Of a stretch of DNA of 41,547 bases, positions 32,901-41,464 are shown piece after piece. The position numbers were made by a program, and so were the translations under genes. The DNA is from DASPJL01 sp035628645. GTDB lineage: Bacteria > Bacteroidota > Bacteroidia > Cytophagales > Cyclobacteriaceae. The notes beneath the pieces are model-generated. The model was not told the DNA's origin. It ran no database searches and worked only from the letters and a program-made list of their open reading frames with translations. The stretch's first letter is position 1; each line of letters starts with the position of its first letter. Location of the stretch: assembly GCA_035628645.1 (NCBI GenBank), contig DASPJL010000113.1, forward strand, positions 1 through 41,547. The letters run 5' to 3'.

Positions 32901-35900
32901 TGAAGAATACCATCAATACCATGGTGGATCAGTTGAGGGGTTTTGCTTCGGAGGTAACACGGGTTGCCAGAGAGGTGGGTACGGATGGAAAATTGGGAGG
33001 ACAGGCCAATGTACAAGGTGTAGCCGGTACCTGGAAAGATTTGACGGACTCTGTAAATCTTATGGCTTCTAACTTAACCCTTCAAGTTCGCGGTATTGCG
33101 AAAGTGGTGACCTCGGTTGCAAAAGGCAACCTGAAACAAAAACTTTCTATCAATGCACTTGGGGAGGTTGCTCAGCTAACCGACACAATTAATGAAATGA
33201 TCGATACGCTTGCAGTATTTGCCGATCAGGTAACTACGGTGGCAAGAGAAGTAGGGGTAGATGGAAAACTTGGCGGACAAGCCAGCGTGCCGGGAGCATC
33301 CGGTACCTGGAAAGATTTAACTGAAAACGTTAACCAGCTTGCTGCAAATCTTACTACCCAGGTTCGGTCAATTGCAGAAGTAGCATCTGCGGTAACAAAG
33401 GGAGATTTGACCAGAACCATCCGGGTGGCTGCCAAAGGTGAAGTGGAAGCTTTGAAAGATACCATAAACCAAATGATTGCCAACCTGAGAGAAACTACTT
33501 TGAGAAACCAGGAGCAAGACTGGCTGAAATCCAATCTTGCCAAGTTCACTCAAATGCTTCAGGGACAAAGGGACATCAATACAGTAACCAATCGTATACT
33601 TTCTGAGCTTGCTCAGGTGGTTATTGCCCCGTTTGGTGCATTCTATATCCTAGAACAAGGCGAAGATGTTCAAAATGTTAAGCTTAAATTATTCTCTGCT
33701 TTTGCCTATAAAGATTCCTTAAGCATCCCTAAAGAATTCAAGTTGGGAGATGGACTTGTCGGACAATGTGCCATGGAAAAGGAAAGAATCTTACTGAGAA
33801 ATGTTCCTTCGGATTATATTAAAATCAGTTCAAGTTTGGGTGAAGCCAAGCCACTAAGTGTAATTGTGCTTCCTGTGTTATTTGAAACCAAGGTAAAAGC
33901 TGTAATTGAACTTGCTTCTTTCGAAACATTTAACCAAACCCATCTTGACTTCCTGGAACAATTAACAGAAAGTATAGGTATCGTATTAAATACCATTGAA
34001 ACGAATACAAGAACGGAAGGACTTCTTTCTCAGTCGCAATCACTTGCCGATGAATTGAAAATGGCCAATGATGAACTACAGGATAAGGCCGGACTTCTTG
34101 TAAAGCAAAAAGAAGAAGTGGAAGCCAAAAACAAAGAGGTAGAGGAAGCAAGGAGGTCATTAGAAGAAAAGGCCGAGCAGCTCACCCTTACCTCAAAGTA
34201 TAAATCTGAGTTCCTGGCCAATATGTCCCATGAATTAAGAACGCCTTTGAACTCCTTATTAATTCTTGCCCAACAGCTTTATGAAAACCCTGATGGCAAC
34301 TTAAGTGAGCGACAAGTACGTTTTGCTAAAACAATCCACTCCTGCGGTGATGACTTAATCCAGCTGATCAATGACATTCTGGATCTTTCTAAAATTGAAT
34401 CAGGATTTATTTCAGCCGAACTTTTACCTGTCAGGTTTAGGGAAATTACTGCTTTCGTTGAAACCACCTTCCGGCCTATTTCTGAAGCCAAACATCTTAA
34501 ATTCGATATTAATATAGATAGTAAGCTTCCTGAACTTATTGAGACGGACCTTCAAAGGTTAAACCAAATATTGAAAAATCTGCTTTCAAACGCCTTTAAG
34601 TTTACGGAAAAGGGTGAAGTAATGCTGAAAATTTATAAGTCTAACAATGTTTGGAAAAATAAAAATTCGACACTGGAGGCCGCAGAAGAAGTAGTTGCTT
34701 TTGAGATTAAAGACACCGGTATAGGAATTTCCAAGGACAAGCAAGGGATTATTTTTGAAGCATTTCAACAGGCGGAAGGATCAACAAGTAGAAAATATGG
34801 AGGAACTGGCTTAGGACTTTCCATTAGCCGGGGTCTTGCCGAACTTTTAGGTGGAGTAATCGAGTTGGAAAGCCTTCCTGAAAAAGGCAGTTCATTTACT
34901 TTATACCTTCCCGTTAAAAGCATTCCTGGCCATAAATCAGTTATGGTTGGGAAAATGACAAAGGACAGACAGCCTGATATTGTGGTTCAAAATATTATCA
35001 ATTCCAAACCGATTCCCAAATCACTTGAAACAAGGGACCTTGAATTGGTGAGCGAAATGATCAATGAGACAGGCGACGACCGATCAAATGTACAAATCAA
35101 TGATAAGGTCGTTTTAGTGGTAGAAGATGATCTCAGGTTTGCCAAAATTATGATAGATGCAGCGCACAAATATCTTATGAAATGCGTGGTAGCAACTAAT
35201 TACCTTGAAGTTTTTGATTTTGCAAACACCTATAAACCCGTTGCCGTCACTTTGGATATTAAACTTCCTGATACAAGTGGATGGAAGGTGCTGGACCTGA
35301 TGAAAAATGATTTGAATCTTCGCCATATTCCTGTTCATCTGATTTCAGGAGAAGAAAACCGGTCATTGGCCTACAAACGAGGCGCTAAGAGCTTCTTGCT
35401 CAAACCGCTGAAGAATGAAGACCTTAATGCGTTGTTTAAACAAATTGTTGATTTTAGTAACAAAAAAGGTAGAAATCTTCTTCTGGTCGAAGACAATGAA
35501 ATAGATTCGTCACAGATGGTTAAATTCCTTCAGGACACGGATATTAAAATCACTATTGCTCCAAATGGCAAAAAGGCATTAAAGCTCTTTAAAGAGAAGA
35601 AATATGATGCCTTGATTATGGACTACATGTTGCCGGATCTGACAGGAATGGAACTTTTAAAACAACTGAATGCTTCTTCATCCCTTGAATTGACGCCGAT
35701 AATGGTTTATTCCCGCAAGGACTTTTCTAACAAAGAGCTTACCCAGCTAAAACATCTGGCAAATAGCATTATACTTAAAGATGTGAATTCGCTGGAGCGG
35801 TTGCTTGAAGAAACAGTGTTGAACCTCCATATCAATCATAAATCGCTCGCGCCTGCTAAGAAAAAGATTATAGAAGGCCTGCGCTGGAAAGAGGATATTT

Positions 35901-36274
35901 TAAAAGGCAAAAATGTACTTATTGTGGATGATGATGTCAGAAATTTATTTGCCCTTACCACGGCCTTCGAGAGATATGATATCAATGCCATTACAGCGGA
36001 AAGCGGAAAAGAGGCGATTACAATGTTAAATGAAAATACGGACATTGACATTGTATTAATGGACATCATGATGCCCGAAATGGACGGTTATGAAACCACG
36101 CAAAGAATAAGACGCGAGCATAAAAACAATAGTTTGCCAATTATTGCTGTGACGGCAAAGGCAATGAAAGGGGACAGACAAAAGTGTATTGAAGCAGGAG
36201 CATCGGATTATATTACAAAGCCCGTAAAGATAGATCAACTATTATCTCTTATGAGAATATGGTTATATAAATAA
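29981..36274 (+). CDS. Giant soluble HAMP-array hybrid histidine kinase with three receivers
   Basis: 2097 residues and no membrane segment. Residues about 20-1176 consist of alternating HAMP-type units: by motif count about 13 of the xGDLSKK type and 12 of the EVGxxGKLGG type, mostly in a 92-residue pair period. Next come GAF (about 1185-1340), coiled coil (about 1345-1405), HisKA with His1417 (LANMSHELRTPLNSL), HATPase (about 1525-1645; NLLSNAFKFTEKG, DTGIGISKDKQ, GTGLGLSISRGLAELLGG), and three receivers with acceptors Asp1759, Asp1881 and Asp2028. The layout resembles fungal group III (Nik1/Os-1) hybrid kinases, which act in osmotic stress, though with more HAMP units. Followed after 40 bases by a receiver-kinase gene, probably in one operon. 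Confidence 0.95.
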   Translation: MDTKQKNVYSEVAADTLDKKELLKVLMEVKNGNFSVRMPIDQLGINGKVCDTLNDIIELNERMMHEFTKARNIIGKQGKLTERIELPSPKGSWYTGVDSINKLISDLVHPTIEIARVIGGVAKGNLSEQMPLDLGGRELQGEFLRIAKEVNDMVKQLNLFTNEVTRMAREVGSEGKLGGQAKVKGVAGVWKELTDSVNQMGSNLTAQVRNIAEVTTAVANGDLSKKITVDVKGEILELKNTINTMVDQLNSFSSEVTRVALEVGTEGKLGGQAQVRGVAGTWKDLTDSVNQMASNLTGQVRNIAEVTTAVARGDLSKKITVDVKGEILELKNTINTMVDQLNSFSSEVTRVALEVGSEGKLGGQAKVKGVGGVWKDLTDSVNLMGSNLTAQVRNIAEVTTAVAMGDLSRKITVDVKGEILELKNTINTMVDQLNSFASEVTRVALEVGSEGKLGGQAKVKGVGGVWNDLTDSVNQMASNLTAQVRNIAEVTTAVANGDLSRKITVDVKGEILELKNTINTMVDQLNSFASEVTRVALEVGTEGKLGGQAKVKGVGGTWKDLTDSVNQMASNLTGQVRNIAEVTTAVANGDLSKKITVNVEGEILDLKNTINTMVDQLRAFASEVTRVAREVGTEGKLGGQATVKGVGGVWKDLTDSVNNMASNLTAQVRNIAEVTTAVAKGDLSRKITVDVKGEILELKNTINTMVDQLNSFGSEVTRVAREVGSEGKLGGQANVPGVGGTWKDLTDSVNKMAGNLTSQVRNIAEVTTAVANGDLSRKIEVDVKGEILELKNTINTMVDQLRAFASEVTRVAREVGTEGKLGGEATVKGVGGVWKDLTDSVNQMGSNLTAQVRNIAEVAIAVADGDLSKKITVDVRGEILQLKETINTMVDQLRAFASEVTRVAREVGTDGKLGGLAFVPGVAGTWKDLTDSVNQMSSNLTSQVRNIAEVTKAVASGDLSKMVTIDVKGEIFDLKNTINTMVDQLRGFASEVTRVAREVGTDGKLGGQANVQGVAGTWKDLTDSVNLMASNLTLQVRGIAKVVTSVAKGNLKQKLSINALGEVAQLTDTINEMIDTLAVFADQVTTVAREVGVDGKLGGQASVPGASGTWKDLTENVNQLAANLTTQVRSIAEVASAVTKGDLTRTIRVAAKGEVEALKDTINQMIANLRETTLRNQEQDWLKSNLAKFTQMLQGQRDINTVTNRILSELAQVVIAPFGAFYILEQGEDVQNVKLKLFSAFAYKDSLSIPKEFKLGDGLVGQCAMEKERILLRNVPSDYIKISSSLGEAKPLSVIVLPVLFETKVKAVIELASFETFNQTHLDFLEQLTESIGIVLNTIETNTRTEGLLSQSQSLADELKMANDELQDKAGLLVKQKEEVEAKNKEVEEARRSLEEKAEQLTLTSKYKSEFLANMSHELRTPLNSLLILAQQLYENPDGNLSERQVRFAKTIHSCGDDLIQLINDILDLSKIESGFISAELLPVRFREITAFVETTFRPISEAKHLKFDINIDSKLPELIETDLQRLNQILKNLLSNAFKFTEKGEVMLKIYKSNNVWKNKNSTLEAAEEVVAFEIKDTGIGISKDKQGIIFEAFQQAEGSTSRKYGGTGLGLSISRGLAELLGGVIELESLPEKGSSFTLYLPVKSIPGHKSVMVGKMTKDRQPDIVVQNIINSKPIPKSLETRDLELVSEMINETGDDRSNVQINDKVVLVVEDDLRFAKIMIDAAHKYLMKCVVATNYLEVFDFANTYKPVAVTLDIKLPDTSGWKVLDLMKNDLNLRHIPVHLISGEENRSLAYKRGAKSFLLKPLKNEDLNALFKQIVDFSNKKGRNLLLVEDNEIDSSQMVKFLQDTDIKITIAPNGKKALKLFKEKKYDALIMDYMLPDLTGMELLKQLNASSSLELTPIMVYSRKDFSNKELTQLKHLANSIILKDVNSLERLLEETVLNLHINHKSLAPAKKKIIEGLRWKEDILKGKNVLIVDDDVRNLFALTTAFERYDINAITAESGKEAITMLNENTDIDIVLMDIMMPEMDGYETTQRIRREHKNNSLPIIAVTAKAMKGDRQKCIEAGASDYITKPVKIDQLLSLMRIWLYK
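30466..33507 (+). repeat. 276-bp tandem repeat array encoding HAMP pairs
   Basis: Eleven successive 276-bp units (92 codons) with strong DNA similarity. For example the stretch starting GTGGATCAACTGAATTCATT near 31267 recurs 276 bases later with few changes. The central units (about 30630-32650) are most alike, while the last two (from about 33090) are diverged (KGNLKQK, KGDLTRT). This suggests recent unit gain or gene conversion in the middle and older units at the edges. An earlier, divergent pair precedes the array and is offset by 291 rather than 276 bases. Confidence 0.93.
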
Positions 36275-36314
36275 TTAGCTTTATTTTTAATAGTTAGTTT
36301 AAAATTAAAATAGT

Positions 36315-37517
36315 TTGGGTTTGAACAAGCCAGAAATAAAAATATTGTTAGTAGATGATAGAGAGGATAACTTACTTTCAATAGAAGCTATTTTAGAGAA
36401 AGACCGCTATACTTTTTATAAAGCAAATTCAGGGAGACAGGCCTTAAAAATCCTTTTAAATGAGTATGATTTTTCATTGATCCTGATGGACGTTAAGATG
36501 CCGGATCTTAACGGGTTTGAAACGGCCTCGATGATTTATGAAAGGGACAGGTTGAAGCATATTCCGATAATTTTTATTACTGCCTACGATAAGAGCGATG
36601 AGAATACTTTTTTGGGGTATAAAAGCGGCGCTGTAGATTTTATTTATAAACCTATTAATCCTAATTTATTAAGGGCAAAAGTGTCTGTTTTTGTTGATTT
36701 ATATAAAAAGAATCATCAATTACTGTTACAGGAACAAAAGCTTATTGCCATTAATAATGAGCTGGAAGAACGGGTAAAGGAAAGAACAGAGGAGCTTTCC
36801 AATAAGAACAAAGAGCTCGAGTCCATTAATGGTGAATTAAAAAGAATAAATACCGATTTAGATAATTTTGTTTATACTGCCTCGCATGATCTAAAGGCTC
36901 CGATTTCTAATCTTGAAGGGTTGATGGCGGTTTTAATTATGAGTCTTGATAAGAAACTTGACGAAAAAGAGAAGAAATTCTTTGAACTTATAAATGTTTC
37001 CATTTCAAAGTTCAATAAAACCATACATGACCTTACGGAGATCTCAAAAGCACAAAAAAACTCAGATTCCGAAATCGAATCGATTTCTTTTAAAGAGGTT
37101 TTGGAGGATGTAAAAGGAGATATAAGTAACCTAATTTATTCATCGGGGGTGGAAATCAAGGAAGCTTTTGAAGTTGGAGAAATTACTTATGCGAAGAAAA
37201 ATTTGCGAAGTATATTTTATAATTTGATTACCAATGCCATAAAGTATCGTGATAAGGTAAGACCAATAGTTATAAGTCTGCAAACCCAAAAATCAGATGG
37301 CGGAATATTATTAACGATACAGGACAATGGTCTAGGACTGAACCAGGACCAACAGGCCAAGCTTTTTACAATGTTTAAAAGACTTCATAGTCATGTAGAA
37401 GGTTCAGGAATAGGTCTTTATATTGTCAAAAGAATTATAGATAACAATGGAGGGAAAATAGAAGTGGAAAGCCAGGAAGGAAAAGGATCAACTTTTAAAA
37501 TATTTTTTAGATCATGA
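36315..37517 (+). CDS. Receiver-histidine kinase fusion
   Basis: About 400 residues. N-terminal receiver (1-125: LLVDDREDN, acceptor Asp59 in LILMDVKMPD, Lys112 in FIYKPI), a coiled-coil linker (about 130-185, rich in Glu/Lys/Asn), HisKA with His191 (FVYTASHDLKAPISNL) and HATPase (about 290-398; YNLITNAIKYRD, DNGLGLNQDQQ, GSGIGLYIVKRIIDNNGG). No ATG is available near the start: TTG codons at 36315 and 36321 are the candidates. Such proteins pass phosphoryl from an upstream kinase to a downstream receiver; the HAMP kinase is 40 bases upstream and a lone receiver follows. Confidence 0.92.
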   Translation: MGLNKPEIKILLVDDREDNLLSIEAILEKDRYTFYKANSGRQALKILLNEYDFSLILMDVKMPDLNGFETASMIYERDRLKHIPIIFITAYDKSDENTFLGYKSGAVDFIYKPINPNLLRAKVSVFVDLYKKNHQLLLQEQKLIAINNELEERVKERTEELSNKNKELESINGELKRINTDLDNFVYTASHDLKAPISNLEGLMAVLIMSLDKKLDEKEKKFFELINVSISKFNKTIHDLTEISKAQKNSDSEIESISFKEVLEDVKGDISNLIYSSGVEIKEAFEVGEITYAKKNLRSIFYNLITNAIKYRDKVRPIVISLQTQKSDGGILLTIQDNGLGLNQDQQAKLFTMFKRLHSHVEGSGIGLYIVKRIIDNNGGKIEVESQEGKGSTFKIFFRS

Positions 37518-37627
37518 TGGTGAAAATTGACGTGTTAATTTATAATATGAAAACATGTTCCTTATGCTAATCTTACAAATAATATGAGAAGAATATATAA
37601 TCGTCATCAATCTGGGCTGGGGAAGCA

Positions 37628-37651
37628 ACTCGAACCTCATACCTCGAACTT
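37628..37651. repeat. Short direct repeat CTCGAAC in spacer
   Basis: Two close copies, aaCTCGAACctcat and acCTCGAACttca, occur shortly before the lone receiver gene. They could be chance or a minor direct-repeat operator. Comparable CGAAC-rich text is present at 1790-1827. Confidence 0.35.
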
Positions 37652-37665
37652 CAAATCTTTTACGA

Positions 37666-38073
37666 ATGAAATTTAAAAGAATTCTTTTGGTCGATGATGA
37701 CCAAATAACGAATTTTCTTAATGAGAATCTGATAAAGGAAATGAACATTTCTGACTATATTTCTATAGCCAATGATGGACAGGAGGCGTTGGATTATGTT
37801 AAATTAAATTGTCTGGGATCAGGTAATGTTAACGGGGCATGCTGCGACCTCATTTTATTAGATCTTAATATGCCGGTAATGGATGGTTTTGAGTTTCTTG
37901 AAAAAGTTTCCGAACTAAAGATTGATACTTCTATTTCAATAGTTTTATTGACAACCTCCTCCAATGAGCGTGATTTAGAAAGAGCCAAAACTTTTAACAT
38001 TATGGGTTATATCAATAAGCCCTTAACCGAAGCCAAGATTCAGCAAGCAATTCAGCAAAGGAATAAGAATTAG
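37666..38073 (+). CDS. Single-domain response regulator (CheY-like)
   Basis: 135 residues and nothing beyond a receiver. Acidic pocket LLVDDDQIT (Asp10-Asp12), acceptor Asp66 in LILLDLNMPVMDG, switch Thr at about 96 in VLLTTSS, and Lys118 in GYINKPL. The insert between alpha-2 and beta-3 (NCLGSGNVNGACC) is typical of Bacteroidota stand-alone receivers. It lacks an output domain and therefore acts by protein contact or as a relay. It lies 148 bases after the receiver-kinase gene and its stop is 3 bases from the convergent nnrD stop, with no terminator between them. Confidence 0.93.
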   Translation: MKFKRILLVDDDQITNFLNENLIKEMNISDYISIANDGQEALDYVKLNCLGSGNVNGACCDLILLDLNMPVMDGFEFLEKVSELKIDTSISIVLLTTSSNERDLERAKTFNIMGYINKPLTEAKIQQAIQQRNKN

Positions 38074-38076
38074 TTT

Positions 38077-39576
38077 TTAGTGAATTATTTTAAAGAACTG
38101 GTAAATATGCTCGATAATATCTGAAGCGATCATACTCTCGAATCCTAATTGATAGGCCGCACAGTCACCCGCATACCCATGAAGATATACGCCTAATATT
38201 GCCGCATCAATTGAAGAATATCCTTGTGCAAGCAGACTTGTAATTATTCCTGTCAAAACATCTCCGCTTCCGCCTGTGGCCATTCCGGGGTTTCCTGTAG
38301 AATTAAAATAAATGGTCCCTTCCGATGAACATATAACGGAATAAGCGCCTTTTAATACCGTTATACAATCATTATTAACGCTAAAATACCTTAGCAATTC
38401 AAGCCTTTTTGAGCTGTTTTTTGCTTTTTCTGTTAGCCTTTCAAATTCTTTAGGATGAGGAGTCAAAATTGATTTTGAAGGAAGGGTTTTCAACAATTCA
38501 GGATATTCAGATAGAATATTAAGGCCGTCGGCGTCTATCACCAAGGGTTTTTTATAAGTAGTTAAAACGTTTTCCAACAGATTTTTTGTTAGATTGCTTT
38601 TTCCAATGCCCGGGCCTATTCCTACTGCATCATATAAAACCAGGTTTTGCAAAGTGGAGAGTTCGTTTTCCGAATCATCTGCGATACACATCGCTTCAGG
38701 GACAGACGTTTGAATAATTTGATAACCACATTTTGGCACTTGTACAGTAAGCAAACCTACTCCTGTCCGAAGGCAAGCTTTTGAAGCCAATGCAGCGGCC
38801 CCTATTTTTCCAAAACTTCCCGCCATAATTAAAGCATGACCGAAAGTGCCTTTATGAGAAAACTTTGCCCTTGCCTTTACCTTGGATTGCACATCTTCTT
38901 TCAATAAAAAATGGTGATCACCGGTTTGATGTTCAATATAAGCTTCATCCAGGCCAATATCTACTACGCTCCATTCTCCTAGAAATTTCTCATTTTCAGG
39001 CAGCAGAAATGAAAACTTTGGGAGTTGAAAAGTTAGACAATAATTGGCGTGAACAATAGGATCGCCGGGAGCATTTAACAAGTCGCAAAACAAACCCGAT
39101 GGAACATCCACCGAAATTTTTATTGCTTTACTCTGATTGATATGATTCACCACTTTTGCATAAACTCCCGTTAATGCCCTGTTAATTCCCGAGCCAAAAA
39201 GTGCATCGATAATAATATCCGAATCGTGTAAAACATCAAGATCGAGTTCTGACTGGATCATAGACAAGGAATGGTCCTTCGGCAAATTATTAAAGTTGAT
39301 TAAAAAATCAGGAGATCCTTGTTCATGGTTTCCTACAACCATTACTTTCACTGCATACCCTTCTTTTTTTAATATTCTTGCAATCGCCAACCCGTCTCCT
39401 CCATTATTGCCCGTTCCTGCTATAATCGTAATGGTGTAGCTTTGGTCAAATTTATCTATTAACCATTTGCAAAAAGCATGGGAAGCTCTTTCCATTAAAT
39501 CCCACGAAGAGATATTTTCCTTTTGAATGGTAAACTGATCTAATGCTTTTATCTGGCTGGCTGAAAGTATTTTCAT
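38077..39576 (-). CDS. nnrD: Bifunctional NAD(P)H-hydrate epimerase / ADP-dependent dehydratase
   Basis: 499 residues, the usual size of the fused NnrE-NnrD protein. The N-terminal YjeF_N half (about 1-215; IIAGTGNNGGDGLAIARIL, DIIIDALFGSGINR, SVDVPSGL) interconverts R and S forms of hydrated NAD(P)H. The C-terminal ribokinase-like half (about 225-495; HKGTFGHALIMAGSFGKIGAA, GPGIGKS, DADGLNIL, LTPHPKEFERL, ATGGSGDVLTGIITSLLAQG) dehydrates the S form with ADP. A metabolite-repair gene with no functional link to its neighbours. Confidence 0.96.
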   Translation of the reverse strand: MKILSASQIKALDQFTIQKENISSWDLMERASHAFCKWLIDKFDQSYTITIIAGTGNNGGDGLAIARILKKEGYAVKVMVVGNHEQGSPDFLINFNNLPKDHSLSMIQSELDLDVLHDSDIIIDALFGSGINRALTGVYAKVVNHINQSKAIKISVDVPSGLFCDLLNAPGDPIVHANYCLTFQLPKFSFLLPENEKFLGEWSVVDIGLDEAYIEHQTGDHHFLLKEDVQSKVKARAKFSHKGTFGHALIMAGSFGKIGAAALASKACLRTGVGLLTVQVPKCGYQIIQTSVPEAMCIADDSENELSTLQNLVLYDAVGIGPGIGKSNLTKNLLENVLTTYKKPLVIDADGLNILSEYPELLKTLPSKSILTPHPKEFERLTEKAKNSSKRLELLRYFSVNNDCITVLKGAYSVICSSEGTIYFNSTGNPGMATGGSGDVLTGIITSLLAQGYSSIDAAILGVYLHGYAGDCAAYQLGFESMIASDIIEHIYQFFKIIH

Positions 39577-39772
39577 ATGTTTGTTTTTTAGTTGTCACAT
39601 GGAATATGCCATTAGATACTCATCCTCGTTGGGTGATTTCCAATCATGGCTATTTCATGATTTAATTTAGCTGATTGTATATATTTTAACCACGGAGGGA
39701 GCAGAGAATTGCACGGGGAACACAGATTTTTATTAAGTGACTTAAGAAAATAGAGAGGGTTTAAAATTCTTT

Positions 39773-41278
39773 TCAAAATTTTATATCCACCACCTCCTTA
39801 GCTTTTTTCTCTAAATCAATTTTCACCAATTGATGGTCGTTAGTGTTGGTTACAAACATCAGTCTGTTTAAGAAAAGGATGTCATTGGGTTCATTCAGAC
39901 CGCTTAACAATGTTTGTACTTGTTCCTTTTGAAGATCCAATACTTTGATCTTTCCATTGTAGGTGTCGGCTATATAGATTAATCCATCCTTAGCTTCTAT
40001 GCCTACGGCATGTTGGAGCAGGGCTTTTTCAACATTTCCGTCCACATCACCGAAATCAAAAAGGCCCTTTCCTAATGGTGTAGTAACTTCTTTCTCTTTG
40101 AGGTCAATTTCCCGGATGGCGCTTGCTTCTGCATCGGCGACATACAGGTTACCGCCGATTTTAGTAAGTCCGCTGGGTTGATTGAAAGCGGCCTCTTTCA
40201 AAGAACCATTGGCAAGGGCTTCTCTGCCCGTTCCCGCAAAACGAAATACTTTATTTGTCTTTAAATCCATCCTAAGAATTTGGTGATTTCCCGCACTGGC
40301 TATAAACATATTCTCTCCGTCAATAAGTAAATCCCAGGGACTGTTAGGATTTACAGGAACTCCCTGCTTGTCATCAAAATAGTAATATCCCATTTCTCCA
40401 TTGCCGGCAATGGTTTTTACCGATCTTTTTTCAAGATCGGCCAATTTAATTTTATTGTTTTTTGTATCCGCTATGTAAAGAAGATTTCCTTTTAGAGCCA
40501 ATCCGTGAGGTTCATAGAATGAAGCTTCGGAAAAGGATCCTTCACTATCTCCCTGTTTACCATTTCCAATAGAATCAAGTACTTTTCCGGCTGGAGAAAT
40601 CTTCAGAATTCTATTGTGCCCACTATCGGATATCCAGAGGTTGCCCTCCTGTCCGGCAATAATTTTTGAAGGAAAACGAAGAGAAGTCTTTTCCTCAGTA
40701 TCCAGATTAAAAGTTATTTTCTCCTCAGAAATTTCATATTCAGGCAGAAGTTTTTCCAGATAAGGTTTTAAGGCTGCATAGACACCTTCACCCGATTTTT
40801 GTCCTACAACTTTTCCTAATGGATCGATTAAAACAACCGTGGGCCAAGCTTTTATGCCATAGCTGTCCCAAACTTTAAAATCAGCATCATTAACGACGGG
40901 ATGCTCAATCCCGAACTTGGCTATTGCTTTTTTTATTGTTTTTGTCGCTTTTTCCCTGGTAAACTTCGCCGAATGAATGCCAACTACCACCAACTCATTC
41001 TTGTACTCTTCTTCAAGTTTTTCAAGGTCTGGGACAATATGTTGGCAATTGATACAGCCAAACGTCCAGAAATCAAGCAAAACGAACTTGCCCCTAAAGT
41101 CTTTGAGTGAATAAGACTTGTCGGTATTTACCCAACCATATTCTGTATTAATTTCCGGGGCATTTGTTTTTGGAACTTCCATATCCGATTGTTGTTTGTC
41201 CTTATTCTGTCCTTTGCAACTCAAAAGGGTAAAGAGAAACAGGGAAAATAAGGGGAAAAGTTTTAAAGATTTTTTCAT
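39773..41278 (-). CDS. NHLRC2-like thioredoxin/NHL-repeat lipoprotein
   Basis: 501 residues from the ATG at 41278, where a lipoprotein signal peptide begins (LFTLLSCKG, Cys21); the frame is open 23 residues upstream. A TlpA/thioredoxin-like domain (about 45-185) has Cys75-x-x-Cys78 in FWTFGCINCQH and the cis-proline segment AWPTVVLIDP. From about 200 to 495 there are NHL repeats forming a six-bladed propeller (WISDSGHNRILKIS, YIADTKNNKIKLADL, YVADAEASAIREIDL, YIADTYNGKIKVLDL). The combination matches mammalian NHLRC2. As a membrane-anchored periplasmic protein it may be a thiol oxidoreductase or a partner-binding scaffold; the substrate is unknown. Confidence 0.9.
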   Translation of the reverse strand: MKKSLKLFPLFSLFLFTLLSCKGQNKDKQQSDMEVPKTNAPEINTEYGWVNTDKSYSLKDFRGKFVLLDFWTFGCINCQHIVPDLEKLEEEYKNELVVVGIHSAKFTREKATKTIKKAIAKFGIEHPVVNDADFKVWDSYGIKAWPTVVLIDPLGKVVGQKSGEGVYAALKPYLEKLLPEYEISEEKITFNLDTEEKTSLRFPSKIIAGQEGNLWISDSGHNRILKISPAGKVLDSIGNGKQGDSEGSFSEASFYEPHGLALKGNLLYIADTKNNKIKLADLEKRSVKTIAGNGEMGYYYFDDKQGVPVNPNSPWDLLIDGENMFIASAGNHQILRMDLKTNKVFRFAGTGREALANGSLKEAAFNQPSGLTKIGGNLYVADAEASAIREIDLKEKEVTTPLGKGLFDFGDVDGNVEKALLQHAVGIEAKDGLIYIADTYNGKIKVLDLQKEQVQTLLSGLNEPNDILFLNRLMFVTNTNDHQLVKIDLEKKAKEVVDIKF

Positions 41279-41464
41279 GTTTAAAGTGGACTGTTGGCTT
41301 TTCGCTATCAGAAGCCAGCTAATGGCTTTTGGTTTTTCTTTTATCAAATGAATATTTTACATTATTCTAACAAGTTTCCTAAAGGAATGACAGCGGAGTG
41401 AAGAGAAAATAGAAATTATGCCTAATAGCTAAAGGCTGACTGCTTTTACCTCTGCATCTCATAC

